Of a stretch of DNA of 64,000 nucleotides, positions 7,446 through 16,861 are shown one piece after another. Positions within the stretch are counted from its first letter, which is position 1. Each line of letters begins with the position of its first letter. A program made the translations under genes and the position numbers. The notes under the pieces are model-generated. The model searched no databases and was not told where the DNA came from. It saw nothing but the letters and a program-made list of their open reading frames with translations. The DNA is from JACJXF01 sp038316435 (GTDB taxonomy: Bacteria > Bacteroidota > Bacteroidia > Bacteroidales > GCA-2748055), in assembly GCA_038316435.1 (NCBI GenBank), contig JBBQAQ010000006.1, positions 1 through 64,000 on the forward strand. Reading direction: 5' to 3'.

Positions 7446-9281
7446 ATGGATAAGACGAGCCTGTACATTCAGAAAGTAATTGTTTTATTTCTGATATCTA
7501 CTATTGGAGTATTTCTCTACCCTTTCATAAAGATTTATTTTTTACTTCCGGCACTGTTTTTTACGCTTGCCTTTCTTGTTTCTGCAATTACTGGACTAAA
7601 GCCCGATTTCCTTTTCGGAATTGCTAAAGCAGATGATTTTTTAAATAAAAAGGCTGGTTTTTGGGTATTATTTAAATGGATTTTAGTTCTGTTTGGACTC
7701 ATTTATGACTTTATTGCATGGACAATCTTCGGTGTTTATGTACTTTTTACAATCATATTGGATCTTATTCTACTGATTAAGACAGTATTATTTTGGATTT
7801 TTCACGCCATTCTATGGCTTTTTAAGCAATTTGTACCTCCGCTGGTTTTTATTTTTAAGATGAAAATCCACTACATATTTCGCTGGATCTGGTGGATTTA
7901 TAAGCTTAGCTTTTCGAACATTGGAATAAGCATTAACCGGAATTTTTATTTCATTTCTTTAACGGGCACTGTGCTGATGCTATTTGTAATGCTACTGTTC
8001 TACGGAGCTGGATTATTAATAGGAATCTCTGAAATATTTGTCGTAGGTGCTGTATTCGCTGTTCTTCCCTTGGTATGGAGTTATGGTGAAATTTCTTCAT
8101 TGAGATTTCAGCAAACCGAATCTGACTCCTATCAGCATATAAGAAGCAGATTCGGAAGTGGATTTGATGCCGTAAAAGCTGTATTAAGCTATTTTGTCGT
8201 TTTTCTTATCCTTGCATTAACTGAAGTGTTTTTTAATATCCTAGGTTGGATTCCCCAGGTTGGATTTAGTTTCATGGGATTGGCTCTAAATATCAATACT
8301 CTTGCTTCCCTAATACTTATTTTTCTATTTGTAATACTTCTTTTCGCAAAGCTAATAATGCCACCTCATGTCGTGTACCATAAAGATTTTAATGCAGACA
8401 TAAACGGTAGTCTGGTTTTTTTAGGGGTAATAGGCAAGCGCTTTCTGAGATATATAGTTTCTTTTGTTCCAACAGGCTTCTTTGGTGCCCTGATCATGGT
8501 TATTCCAGCATTTATAGTTTTTCTCTCCATTTTACTCACACTTAATATAAAGAATTCTATACTCGACACCCGCATATCCATTCTCAATCAAAGACATGGA
8601 GTTTTAGAAGGTATTCCCAAGTACCAAACAGAGAAAGAAATCAAGAGGCTTGCATATTATAAGGATTTTCCTAAAAATGTAATTGCTGATTTTGGAGGAT
8701 TAAAATTCTTGAGCAAAGATGTTCAGAACCTAAAAAAGAATATTCTCCAGGGAGAAAAAGAAATGGCTTCTCTCAGAATAGAATTTACTTCGGTTATTGA
8801 TTCCCTTGATAAAAAGAGAGAAAGCCTCAAATCCCTTCCCATGGCTGATAGTTCTTCAAAAATCCAACTGACACAAATTGAGATACTCCGACACACAAGG
8901 CTCGATACTTTTAGCAAATGGGAGCAGGATGGAGAATACAGCATCAGTAAAATGAAAGTTGACCTTTCAGATAAACAGGGATTGACGGCGCAATTACCTG
9001 TGGTTTTTCTGCTGACTATTATCTGGCTTTCATTTTTCATGGGATTAGTAGTAGCATTTCTGGTTTCATATCTTGGGAATGTATATTTCGAGTTATACAA
9101 TTTTAAAGAAGACAATAAGCCCACATATTTTAATCAGGTACTTTCGGAAATCAACGCTAAAGACCGAAACCAGCCATTGCTTGGATTTACTCTAATTTTC
9201 TTTTTTGTTGCAGCTCTTTTATATTTTGTGAAGATCAAAGGATTTTTAGCACTTTGTTTAGTTAATTGTGGGCTTCTATAA
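7446..9281 (+). CDS. Unrecognised polytopic membrane protein with coiled-coil loop
   Basis: I do not recognise a family. The 611-residue product has about ten strongly hydrophobic segments. Two occur in the first 60 residues, several very aromatic ones between about 75 and 150 (rich in W, F and I), pairs near 165-215 and 240-320, and one near 340-370. A soluble region of about 150 residues (roughly 375-520) follows, with heptad-like KSDLQNLKKNI-type and SLDKKRESL sequence, then two final membrane segments. ATG 7446 is chosen over the TTG at 7425. It stands alone between the MFS gene and the CNNM gene, all on the plus strand, with 100-bp gaps. A large membrane scaffold or transporter-like role is possible but not shown. 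Confidence 0.8.
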   Translation: MDKTSLYIQKVIVLFLISTIGVFLYPFIKIYFLLPALFFTLAFLVSAITGLKPDFLFGIAKADDFLNKKAGFWVLFKWILVLFGLIYDFIAWTIFGVYVLFTIILDLILLIKTVLFWIFHAILWLFKQFVPPLVFIFKMKIHYIFRWIWWIYKLSFSNIGISINRNFYFISLTGTVLMLFVMLLFYGAGLLIGISEIFVVGAVFAVLPLVWSYGEISSLRFQQTESDSYQHIRSRFGSGFDAVKAVLSYFVVFLILALTEVFFNILGWIPQVGFSFMGLALNINTLASLILIFLFVILLFAKLIMPPHVVYHKDFNADINGSLVFLGVIGKRFLRYIVSFVPTGFFGALIMVIPAFIVFLSILLTLNIKNSILDTRISILNQRHGVLEGIPKYQTEKEIKRLAYYKDFPKNVIADFGGLKFLSKDVQNLKKNILQGEKEMASLRIEFTSVIDSLDKKRESLKSLPMADSSSKIQLTQIEILRHTRLDTFSKWEQDGEYSISKMKVDLSDKQGLTAQLPVVFLLTIIWLSFFMGLVVAFLVSYLGNVYFELYNFKEDNKPTYFNQVLSEINAKDRNQPLLGFTLIFFFVAALLYFVKIKGFLALCLVNCGLL

Positions 9282-9361
9282 ATTTGAACCAGAATTGACT
9301 TCAATTGTTCCCTATTTCATGGATATGATCCAAAAATCCAAAAATCCTAGTCCCAATTGAT

Positions 9362-9369
9362 TATCTTTG
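9362..9369 (+). promoter_or_regulatory. Candidate -7 element TATCTTTG
   Basis: TATCTTTG matches TAnnTTTG and lies 24 bp upstream of the CNNM gene start. No TTTG is found at the expected -33 position, so this is a half-supported promoter. Confidence 0.45.
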
Positions 9370-9393
9370 CATTAAAATTCACTGTAAACTATA

Positions 9394-10437
9394 ATGGCAC
9401 TTCTGATTTTTTATTTGTTGCTCGCCCTGATCGTATCTTTTACTTGTTCAGTTATGGAGGCCGTTTTGCTCACTGTACCTGTTTCCTTTATCGATGTAAA
9501 GATAATTGAAGGTCATAGTTCAGCCCAGTTACTCAAAAGGCTTAAACAAAATCTTGATAAACCTCTTTCTGCTATTTTGTCACTTAACACAATTTCTCAT
9601 ACCGTTGGTGCCGCAGGTGTTGGCGCTCAGGCTGTTGTTGTATTTGGAGATGCGTATGTCGGAATAGTATCGGGCATTCTCACACTTCTCATTCTGGTTT
9701 TTTCAGAAATAATACCTAAAACTATTGGAACTAGCTATTGGAGGGAATTGGCTTTGATATCAGGCCGTATCATTAACGGTATGATTATAGTTGCATATCC
9801 GTTGGTTATAATTTCGGAGTTTATAACCCGTTTTTTTTCTAAGGAAGCCGGAGATCAGACCATAAGCAGGGAAGAGGTTTCTGCAATGGCCAATATTGGC
9901 ACGAAAGAAGGCGTATTTGAAGAAAAAGAAAATAAAATTATTCAGAACCTCATCAGACTCAGGGATGTTAACATCGATAGCATTATGACGCCCAGAGTTG
10001 TTGTTTCCCTTGCGGAGGAAAATATGAGTTTGGAAGAGTTTCTTAAAAACAAATCATTTATTCATTATTCCAGAATACCAGTTTTTTCAGAAAATAGGGA
10101 TAATATTACAGGGTATATTTTTCGACAAATGGTGTTCGAAAAACTTGCCGCTGATGAAACAAACATTAAGCTGAAAGATATTCGGAGAAACATTGTTGTT
10201 GCACATTCTCATCAGCCTGTATTAAGTGTTTGGGAAATGCTTCTGGACAGGAAAGAACACATTGCACTTGTTGTAGATGAATATGGTGGTATGGATGGAA
10301 TTGTTACCATGGAGGATATTATTGAATCGCTGCTAGGTCTTGAAATTGTTGATGAAACAGACCGCGTAAGGGATATGCAACAATTTGCCCGCGATCGCTG
10401 GAATGAAAGGAAAGCCAAATATAATATCCTAGAATAA
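9394..10437 (+). CDS. CNNM/DUF21-CBS membrane protein (hemolysin-family, CorB-like)
   Basis: A 347-residue inner-membrane protein. Residues 1-150 form the CNNM domain: four hydrophobic segments with the MEAVLLTVPVSFI and FSEIIPKTIGTSYW motifs. Next come a linker with the IMTPRVVV motif and two CBS domains (about 195-315) ending DEYGGMDGIVTMEDIIESLL. Family members export or sense Mg2+/Co2+. The C-terminal CorC_HlyC transporter-associated domain found in longer relatives is absent; the protein stops about 30 residues after the second CBS. The conserved Pro in IIPKT and the serine-rich first helix are present. Downstream is a palindromic repeat and a convergent gene. Confidence 0.88.
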   Translation: MALLIFYLLLALIVSFTCSVMEAVLLTVPVSFIDVKIIEGHSSAQLLKRLKQNLDKPLSAILSLNTISHTVGAAGVGAQAVVVFGDAYVGIVSGILTLLILVFSEIIPKTIGTSYWRELALISGRIINGMIIVAYPLVIISEFITRFFSKEAGDQTISREEVSAMANIGTKEGVFEEKENKIIQNLIRLRDVNIDSIMTPRVVVSLAEENMSLEEFLKNKSFIHYSRIPVFSENRDNITGYIFRQMVFEKLAADETNIKLKDIRRNIVVAHSHQPVLSVWEMLLDRKEHIALVVDEYGGMDGIVTMEDIIESLLGLEIVDETDRVRDMQQFARDRWNERKAKYNILE

Positions 10438-10493
10438 GGAATGTTAATCGGTACGCGTTGTGATATTGAAATCTTAGTCAAAATGCCAGACAA

Positions 10494-10547
10494 GCCCCTC
10501 ACTCTTGGGGGAGAGCCTGTCCCGAACTCGGGAGGTTGGGGAGGGGC
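10494..10547. repeat. Nested palindrome between convergent genes
   Basis: Outer arms GCCCCTC (10494-10500) and GAGGGGC (10541-10547) enclose an inner hairpin CCCGA/TCGGG (10521-10532). The GC-rich block contrasts with its AT-rich surroundings and resembles mobile intergenic repeats. It lies between the convergent CNNM and T9SS plug genes and could act as a terminator for either, though there is no long T run. Confidence 0.5.
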
Positions 10548-10627
10548 AAGAAATATTGAATCTGATTACTTTGCAACTATATTCTCAATCTCTTTATTAT
10601 AGCAGAATGCATTATCAGATTAGCATT

Positions 10628-11920
10628 TTAATTCTTTTTCATCGAATTCCCAATCTGATACCCAATAAGCCTGTCGTACCTCGAACTGCTTCCCCTGTGA
10701 TAAACAAGAATTAAATAGTCGTTTTCAGTTTCGTAAAAATTTCCCTCGGTAATTGAAGCATCTCCTGCAATTTTACCATGCTGAAGATATTCGTATCGGT
10801 AATTGTAATATCCTTGTTTTAATAAAAGACTCAGTTCATACGATTTTGTCTCGAAATTGAATTTCATTTTGTTATTTGAGGAATACGAAGACCCGCTAAG
10901 AGCTCCCATCACATAAAAATCTCCATCAATCATTGGCGCATCCAAGGGCAGTGAGAAATTTACATTTACATAATCAGCATTAGTATCATCTTTGTCTTCT
11001 TCTTGAATTTCCACAAAATATTTGCCATTTAAATCCTCTTCGTAAAAATATCTTCCGCCTGCTTTGATTAGGTCAGGAAATAGATCCACATTAAAAATTC
11101 CTTCTGAATATTCAATGCTTTTAATGTATGGACTTTGGTATCTCATACTTTTAATATCAAACCAACGATACTCATTTCCCGCAAGAAAAATGTTCTCCAT
11201 CTGAAAGGTATATTCCAGAATCCCGTTTTTATCAAAAAGCGGCTCAAGATTCATTATAGATTGATCCCAGCGCCCGTTTTGGAGTACGGCAACCAAAACC
11301 TCGTTGTAGGGATTATCAATCTGGTAAGATCCTGATTCTACTGAAAAATTCACTTCATGACTGTTGTTCCTGTACATTGAAAGTATTGGACGGTCAACAC
11401 TAGCTGTAACATTTACCTGAGCTTCTGAAATCATGAATTTCTTTATGAATGCAATCTTTGTTTCATCCATATCTTCAAAAACTATTAATGCATAATTCCC
11501 TGAAATGAGAAACCCGAAATCATCATTAGGAAGCTTAAGAGTGTAATGAATATAGCTAACATAAGTATTGAAAGACATGGAATAATCAGTAATCTGTGAA
11601 GGAAGAAAACCATCAGTATAATCACCTTCATTGATTAATGAGGGAGTCCAGTCGAAATTGCAATGAACAATTTTGTAATAGTAATTTGCGATATCACTGC
11701 TGATATCATCGAAGCTAAGTTCAAGAGCCAGTTCACTATTCAAATCAATTATCGGGTAACTGAGCTTCCATCCATCACGGTATAGCTGAACAGTATGAAT
11801 ACTCGGTTTATAAATACCTTCAGTAACAGGTAGCCCGTATTCCGGCACATTTCCAGATACATTTGAAAAAAAGCAAAAAAGCGAAAATAAAAAAAGTATA
11901 ATTATGCGAACTGTTTTCAT
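10628..11920 (-). CDS. Type IX secretion system plug protein (DUF5103 family)
   Basis: A 430-residue secreted beta-rich protein with a signal peptide (MKTVRIIILFLFSLFCFFSN). Family-like segments include YKPSIHTVQLYRDGWKLSYP near the mature N-terminus, LELSFDDISSDIANYYYKIV and HCNFDWTPS, and the C-terminal carbohydrate-module-like NFETKSYELSLLLKQGYYNY with the final EGNFYETENDYLILVYHRG. DUF5103 proteins were identified as the plug that closes the periplasmic side of the SprA translocon in the T9SS. No other T9SS core gene is in the window. Transcription is away from nqrA, with a 244-bp divergent gap. Identification by recalled family pattern. Confidence 0.8.
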   Translation of the reverse strand: MKTVRIIILFLFSLFCFFSNVSGNVPEYGLPVTEGIYKPSIHTVQLYRDGWKLSYPIIDLNSELALELSFDDISSDIANYYYKIVHCNFDWTPSLINEGDYTDGFLPSQITDYSMSFNTYVSYIHYTLKLPNDDFGFLISGNYALIVFEDMDETKIAFIKKFMISEAQVNVTASVDRPILSMYRNNSHEVNFSVESGSYQIDNPYNEVLVAVLQNGRWDQSIMNLEPLFDKNGILEYTFQMENIFLAGNEYRWFDIKSMRYQSPYIKSIEYSEGIFNVDLFPDLIKAGGRYFYEEDLNGKYFVEIQEEDKDDTNADYVNVNFSLPLDAPMIDGDFYVMGALSGSSYSSNNKMKFNFETKSYELSLLLKQGYYNYRYEYLQHGKIAGDASITEGNFYETENDYLILVYHRGSSSRYDRLIGYQIGNSMKKN

Positions 11921-12103
11921 GTCAGATTGTTATTCGATTAACAGCGTCTGAGTAACGCAAAATCGACATATAAAATTATTATTTTTTGTTAAATTCTGAG
12001 AGCCAAGTTTTAAAGATATAAGGTATTTTGGGCTTTTTATGCCGCCCAAAAACAATGCCAGAAATACCACATATATATTTTTATAGATAAATGAATTATT
12101 AGT

Positions 12104-12132
12104 TTGCCAATATTCAAATTTAGCTATTTTTG
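12104..12132 (+). promoter_or_regulatory. Bacteroidota-type promoter for the nqr operon
   Basis: TTTG at 12104-12107, a 17-bp spacer and TATTTTTG at 12125-12132 fit the TTTG...TAnnTTTG pattern, with a slightly short spacer. It ends 32 bp before the nqrA ATG at 12165. Confidence 0.6.
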
Positions 12133-12164
12133 TGCGTTATTATATTAACAATAAATTTTTTCAA

Positions 12165-13517
12165 ATGTCCGAAATTATCAAGATCAAACGAGGTCTGGAT
12201 ATTAAACTTCAGGGAGAAGCACAAAAGTCTGTTATAAAAGCAGATTCTTCAGGTTTGTATGGTATTAAACCTACCGACTTTATTGGACTTATTCCTAAGC
12301 TTAATGTTAAGGCGGGCGACGAAGTAAAAATTGGAAGCCCTTTGTTTTCCGATAAAAATCGTCTGGAAGTAAAGTTTGTTTCTCCTGTTTCCGGTAAGGT
12401 TGTTGATGTAAGCAGAGGAGATAAAAGAAAGGTACTCGCCATAATTGTGGAATCAGATGGAAAAAATGAATATGTGAAATTTGAATCGTCTGATCCTGTA
12501 GGTTTATCCCGCGAAAAAATTACAGAAACCTTGTTGGAAAGCGGTGTTTGGCCTTTCCTCAGACAAAGACCCTATAATACCATTGCAAATCCTCAACATA
12601 GTCCAAAATCAATTTTTATTTCTGGCTTCGACAGTTCTCCTTTGGCACCGGATCTTGATTTCCTGATGAAAGACCTCGAAAAGGAATTCCAGACTGGAAT
12701 CAATGCGCTAAAAAAACTTACAGATGGGAAAATTCACCTGGGACTTCCTGCTGGAGCGGCTGCCTGCGCTGCGTTTACCAAAGCATCCAATGTTGAAGTG
12801 CATTATTTTAAGGGCCCACATCCTGCTGGAAATGTAGGGATACATATTCATCATGTTGATCCTATTAATAAAGGAGATATAATTTGGACAATTAGTCCTC
12901 CGGATGTAGCTGCCATTGGTAAACTTTTCCTCGAGGGAGTTTATTCTAATACTCTTACTATTGCAATCGCCGGATCAGAAGTTAGTAAGCCTGCGTATTA
13001 TCAGATTATCAGAGGTGCCGCAATATCCAATCTTACAAAGGAGAATGTTATTACTAGTAATGTACGTTATATAAGTGGAAATGTACTTTCTGGTACAAGA
13101 ATAGGAAAAGACGATTTCATTGGTTTTTACGATAAGCTTCTTAGCGTAATTCCAGAAGGCAATTACTTTGATTTTTTGGGCTGGGCACTTCCTGGTTTTG
13201 GAAAATACAGCACCTCACGTACTTTCTTTTCATGGCTGAATCCCTCTAAAAAATACACTCTTGATACAAATCTTAAAGGTGGAGAAAGAGCTTATGTGAT
13301 GACAGGTCAGTATGAAAAGGTGTTGCCAATGGATATTTTTCCCGTCCAACTGATAAAAGCCGTTCTTTCAGAAAATATTGATAGAATGGAACAACTAGGA
13401 ATTTATGAGGTTGTTGAGGAAGATCTGGCCCTATGCGAATTTGTATGTACTTCAAAAATAGAAGTTCAGGAAATCCTCCGTAATGGACTTGAGCTCATGA
13501 GAAAAGAAATGGAATAA
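12165..13517 (+). CDS. nqrA: Na+-translocating NADH:quinone reductase subunit A
   Basis: Peripheral cytoplasmic-side subunit of Na+-NQR involved in quinone binding. The 450-residue protein begins MSEIIKIKRGLDIKLQG, the conserved NqrA opening, with VGLIPKL-like KPTDFIGLIPKLNVKAGDEV, SPVSGKVVDVSRGDKRKVLA, WPFLRQRPYNTIANP, and PAGAAACAAFTKASNVEVHY-type central blocks. The open frame extends upstream to a GTG at 12132, but ATG 12165 fits the family start and lies correctly behind the promoter. First gene of nqrABCDEF-apbE. The complex oxidises NADH, reduces menaquinone and pumps Na+; the menaquinone source is consistent with mqnB/mqnD in this window. Confidence 0.96.
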   Translation: MSEIIKIKRGLDIKLQGEAQKSVIKADSSGLYGIKPTDFIGLIPKLNVKAGDEVKIGSPLFSDKNRLEVKFVSPVSGKVVDVSRGDKRKVLAIIVESDGKNEYVKFESSDPVGLSREKITETLLESGVWPFLRQRPYNTIANPQHSPKSIFISGFDSSPLAPDLDFLMKDLEKEFQTGINALKKLTDGKIHLGLPAGAAACAAFTKASNVEVHYFKGPHPAGNVGIHIHHVDPINKGDIIWTISPPDVAAIGKLFLEGVYSNTLTIAIAGSEVSKPAYYQIIRGAAISNLTKENVITSNVRYISGNVLSGTRIGKDDFIGFYDKLLSVIPEGNYFDFLGWALPGFGKYSTSRTFFSWLNPSKKYTLDTNLKGGERAYVMTGQYEKVLPMDIFPVQLIKAVLSENIDRMEQLGIYEVVEEDLALCEFVCTSKIEVQEILRNGLELMRKEME

Positions 13518-13619
13518 AAATTCAGGGAAATCACCTTGGAGCCTGATTGCATGCTTGTAAAATGCACGATGTTCTTCAGAGTGAGGTTCCGTCAGACCAC
13601 AAAAATAAAATATTAACTG

Positions 13620-14804
13620 ATGAAAGTTTTACGGAATTATTTAGATAAGATTAAGCCAAATTTCGAGAAAGGGGGGAAGTACCAAAAACTTCAATCTACT
13701 TTTGATGCATTTGAGTCTTTTCTGTTCGTTCCCAATAAGGTGACCCGCTCAGGGGCTCATATCCGCGATGCTATGGATATGAAAAGAACCATGACTGTGG
13801 TTGTGCTTGCAATGTTGCCAGCCTTACTTTTCGGTATGTGGAATACAGGCTTGCAGCATTATACCTCAATTGGTGTTAGTGCAGGTTTCTGGGAGCTGAT
13901 GTGGTTTGGCTTTTTAAAGGTTATTCCCATCGTAATCGTATCTTATGTAACGGGACTAGGAATTGAATTTGCAGTTGCTCAGATTCGGGGACATGAAGTG
14001 AATGAGGGCTTTCTGGTTTCAGGGATGCTCATTCCTCTTGTAATGCCTGCTGATGTTCCACTCTGGACAGTAGCTATTGCAACTGCTTTTGCAGTCATTA
14101 TCGGGAAAGAGGTTTTCGGAGGAACCGGAATGAATATCATGAATCCGGCTCTTACAGCCAGAGCATTTCTGTTTTTTGCATATCCTTCCAAAATGTCAGG
14201 TGATTTGGTTTGGACAGCGGGTCTCGAAGGTGGCCAAGGTATTGTTGATGGCTATTCAGGAGCAACTATTCTCGGTCAGGCAGCTGCACAAAATACCGTT
14301 TTTACCAATGGTTTGCCCGGTCATGCTTATTCAGTTTGGGATATGTTTATTGGAATTATCCCCGGTTCAATAGGTGAAACCTCTACACTCGCTATATTAA
14401 TCGGAGCTGTTATCCTTATTTATACCGGTGTTGGAAGCTGGAAGATTATTGCATCAGTATTCGCAGGTGGAGCATTCATGGGAATTCTTCTGAATATTTT
14501 TGCGGTTAGCAATTTCATGAAAATGCCATTCTGGGAACATCTTATTCTCGGGGGATTTGCTTTTGGCGCAGTTTATATGGCCACTGATCCTGTAACAGCG
14601 ACACAAACCGAAAAAGGAAAATGGATCTATGGCTTCCTCATCGGTTTTCTGGCTATCATGATCCGTGTAATAAATCCTGCTTATCCTGAAGGTGTAATGC
14701 TTGCAATACTTCTGATGAATGTATTCGCTCCATTAATCGACTACTATGTGGTTGAGGGTAATATCAAACGCAGGCTGAAAAGAGTTAAAGTTAATGCACA
14801 TTAA
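13620..14804 (+). CDS. nqrB: Na+-NQR subunit B
   Basis: Polytopic inner-membrane subunit of 394 residues that carries covalent FMN and riboflavin and takes part in Na+ translocation. The family N-terminus (NYLDKIKPNFEKGGKYQKL) precedes a series of membrane helices with GIEFAVAQIRGHEVNEGFL, GKEVFGGTGMNIMNPALTAR and YMATDPVTATQTEKGKWIYG. The FMN-attachment motif is SGAT with T216, target of ApbE encoded at the end of the cluster. It starts 102 bp after nqrA stops; the gap shows no second promoter of the consensus type. Length and motifs are complete. Confidence 0.97.
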   Translation: MKVLRNYLDKIKPNFEKGGKYQKLQSTFDAFESFLFVPNKVTRSGAHIRDAMDMKRTMTVVVLAMLPALLFGMWNTGLQHYTSIGVSAGFWELMWFGFLKVIPIVIVSYVTGLGIEFAVAQIRGHEVNEGFLVSGMLIPLVMPADVPLWTVAIATAFAVIIGKEVFGGTGMNIMNPALTARAFLFFAYPSKMSGDLVWTAGLEGGQGIVDGYSGATILGQAAAQNTVFTNGLPGHAYSVWDMFIGIIPGSIGETSTLAILIGAVILIYTGVGSWKIIASVFAGGAFMGILLNIFAVSNFMKMPFWEHLILGGFAFGAVYMATDPVTATQTEKGKWIYGFLIGFLAIMIRVINPAYPEGVMLAILLMNVFAPLIDYYVVEGNIKRRLKRVKVNAH

Positions 14805-14816
14805 GTTAGTTATACA

Positions 14817-15554
14817 ATGAAAAAATTTAGCAATACATACATTTTCCTTTTCTCATCCTTCCTTGTGATTGTGGTTGCTGCGGTTCTATCCTTTGTTTCC
14901 GAATCGTTGCGTCCTATTCAGCAACTGAATGTTGAAATCGAAAAAAAGCAGGATATCCTCAGGTCTGTTGGACAGGCTCAGGATTTTGCTACTGTTGACA
15001 ATAAAAATACATACATACTCGATTTATATGCGAATTACATTAAATCCAGTATAGTTGTAAACTCAAAAGGAGAGATCATCGAAGGAAGAGATGCATTTGA
15101 AATAACCAAGGATCTCAAAAATGAAATAGCAAAACCCCTTGAAGAAAGAGGGTTGCCGATTTTTATTTATGAAGATGAAAACCTTGTCAAGCGTTTCGTT
15201 ATTCCCCTGAGAGGGAAAGGATTATGGGGTCCAATCTGGGGATATGTTTCTTTGGAAGATGATTTTAAAACCATCTTCGGAACAGTGTTTGATCACGTTT
15301 CAGAAACTCCTGGATTAGGTGCTGAGATTCGCGAAATCTGGTTTCAGAAAGAATTTCATGGTAAAAAAATATTTGATGAATCAGGAAAATTCGTTTCTGT
15401 TATGGTAGTAAAAGGTGGTACAGAAGACAGTGATTTATATGCTGTTGATGCTATTTCCGGAGGTACCATAACAAGCAAGGGTCTGCAATATATGTTGCAC
15501 GATTGCCTTCTATCTTATGAGAATTATTTCAAGTCAAACATGAAAAAGGACTGA
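14817..15554 (+). CDS. nqrC: Na+-NQR subunit C
   Basis: A 245-residue subunit with one N-terminal membrane helix (about 8-26) and a periplasmic FMN-binding domain. The flavinylation motif reads SGGT, with acceptor T217 in the context DAISGGTITSKGL. The conserved ETPGLGAEI block, typical of NqrC/RnfG FMN-binding domains, lies about 60 residues before it. The gene starts 12 bp after nqrB and ends one base before nqrD. FMN is presumably added by ApbE (18238-19251). Confidence 0.96.
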   Translation: MKKFSNTYIFLFSSFLVIVVAAVLSFVSESLRPIQQLNVEIEKKQDILRSVGQAQDFATVDNKNTYILDLYANYIKSSIVVNSKGEIIEGRDAFEITKDLKNEIAKPLEERGLPIFIYEDENLVKRFVIPLRGKGLWGPIWGYVSLEDDFKTIFGTVFDHVSETPGLGAEIREIWFQKEFHGKKIFDESGKFVSVMVVKGGTEDSDLYAVDAISGGTITSKGLQYMLHDCLLSYENYFKSNMKKD

Positions 15555-15555
15555 T

Positions 15556-16197
15556 ATGAGTGAAAAAGAATCCATGTTCTCTGCAAAAAATATAAAACTT
15601 CTCAGAGACCCGTTGAATATTAATAATCCAATTACAGTTCAGGTATTGGGAATTTGTTCTGCTCTTGCTGTTACTGTGAAAATGGAGCCATCAATTGTAA
15701 TGGCTGTATCCGTGACCATTGTTACTGGGTTTTCTAACCTTGTAATTTCTTTAATGAGGGATTATATTCCTCCACGCATCAGAATAATCGTGCAGTTGGT
15801 GGTAATAGCCATGCTCGTTATTGTGGTCGATCAGGTCCTCCAGGCATATGCTTACGATGTAAGCAAACAGCTTTCGGTATTCGTGGGACTTATTATCACG
15901 AACTGCATTGTTATGGGTCGACTTGAAGCATTCGCCATGGCAAACAAACCTTGGCCATCATTTCTCGATGGTATTGGAAATGGCGCGGGTTACGGGGCAA
16001 TCCTAATTACAGTTTCTTTCCTTAGGGAATTATTCGGATCCGGCACCTTTTTCGGCATTAAAATTATTCCTCAGTCATTCTACGACGCAGGATATATGAA
16101 CAACGGGCTTGTTATTCTTCCACCAATGGCACTTACTATTGTAGGTTTGATAATCTGGGTTCAGAAAAGCAGAAATGCGAAACTTATTGGTAAATAA
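15556..16197 (+). CDS. nqrD: Na+-NQR subunit D
   Basis: A 213-residue polytopic membrane subunit with about six helices. Family blocks are LLRDPLNINNPITVQVLGIC, AVSVTIVTGFSNLVISLMRD, FVGLIITNCIVMGRLEAFA and FLDGIGNGAGYGAILITVSF. The cysteine in the TNCIVMGR helix, with its partner in NqrE, forms the membrane iron site expected in Nqr/Rnf complexes; this is known for the family, and the cysteine is visible here. It starts one base after nqrC stops, so translation is probably coupled. Confidence 0.97.
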   Translation: MSEKESMFSAKNIKLLRDPLNINNPITVQVLGICSALAVTVKMEPSIVMAVSVTIVTGFSNLVISLMRDYIPPRIRIIVQLVVIAMLVIVVDQVLQAYAYDVSKQLSVFVGLIITNCIVMGRLEAFAMANKPWPSFLDGIGNGAGYGAILITVSFLRELFGSGTFFGIKIIPQSFYDAGYMNNGLVILPPMALTIVGLIIWVQKSRNAKLIGK

Positions 16198-16216
16198 CTA
16201 ATATAAAGATTTTGTA

Positions 16217-16834
16217 ATGGAAAATCTGGTAAACATATTTGTAAAGGCTGTCTTTATCGACAATATGATCTTTGCATACTTTCTTGGGATGTGCTCCTTT
16301 CTTGCTGTTTCTAAAACAGTGAAAACATCTATCGGTCTAGGGATAGCAGTGATCTTTGTTCTTGGGATTACAGTTCCGATAGACTACCTTCTTGAGGTAT
16401 ATGTATTAAAAAGTGGTGCTTTGGCATGGCTTAGTCCGTCCCTTGCCGACGTAGATCTGAGCTTTTTAAGCTTCATCATGTATATTGCTGTAATAGCATC
16501 CATGACTCAGCTTGTTGAGATGATTATTGAAAAATTCAGCCCTGCATTGTACGAATCCCTCGGTATATTTCTTCCTCTTATTGCTGTAAACTGTGCAATC
16601 CTTGGAGGTTCATTGTTTATGCAACAAAGAGAATACGCAACCATTGCTGAGGCAACCTCCTTCGGACTCGGATCAGGTGTAGGCTGGTTTCTGGCTATCG
16701 TAGGTGTTGCAGCCATCAATGAGAAAATCTCCTATTCAAATGTTCCTGCACCTTTAAAAGGTCTCGGAATTACATTTATTACAACCGGACTTATGGCTAT
16801 TGCCTTTATGTCGTTTATGGGAATCAAATTATAA
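16217..16834 (+). CDS. nqrE: Na+-NQR subunit E
   Basis: A 205-residue polytopic subunit, the inverted-topology partner of NqrD. Recognisable parts are VNIFVKAVFIDNMIFAYFLG, the C26 region GMCSFLAVSKTVKTS, LGIFLPLIAVNCAILGGSLF with the second cysteine, and the end NVPAPLKGLGITFITTGLMA. The cysteines fit the NqrD/NqrE intramembrane iron centre. The gene follows nqrD by 19 bp. Confidence 0.97.
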   Translation: MENLVNIFVKAVFIDNMIFAYFLGMCSFLAVSKTVKTSIGLGIAVIFVLGITVPIDYLLEVYVLKSGALAWLSPSLADVDLSFLSFIMYIAVIASMTQLVEMIIEKFSPALYESLGIFLPLIAVNCAILGGSLFMQQREYATIAEATSFGLGSGVGWFLAIVGVAAINEKISYSNVPAPLKGLGITFITTGLMAIAFMSFMGIKL

Positions 16835-16861
16835 GTTAACCTGAAGCATAATTTAGATACG

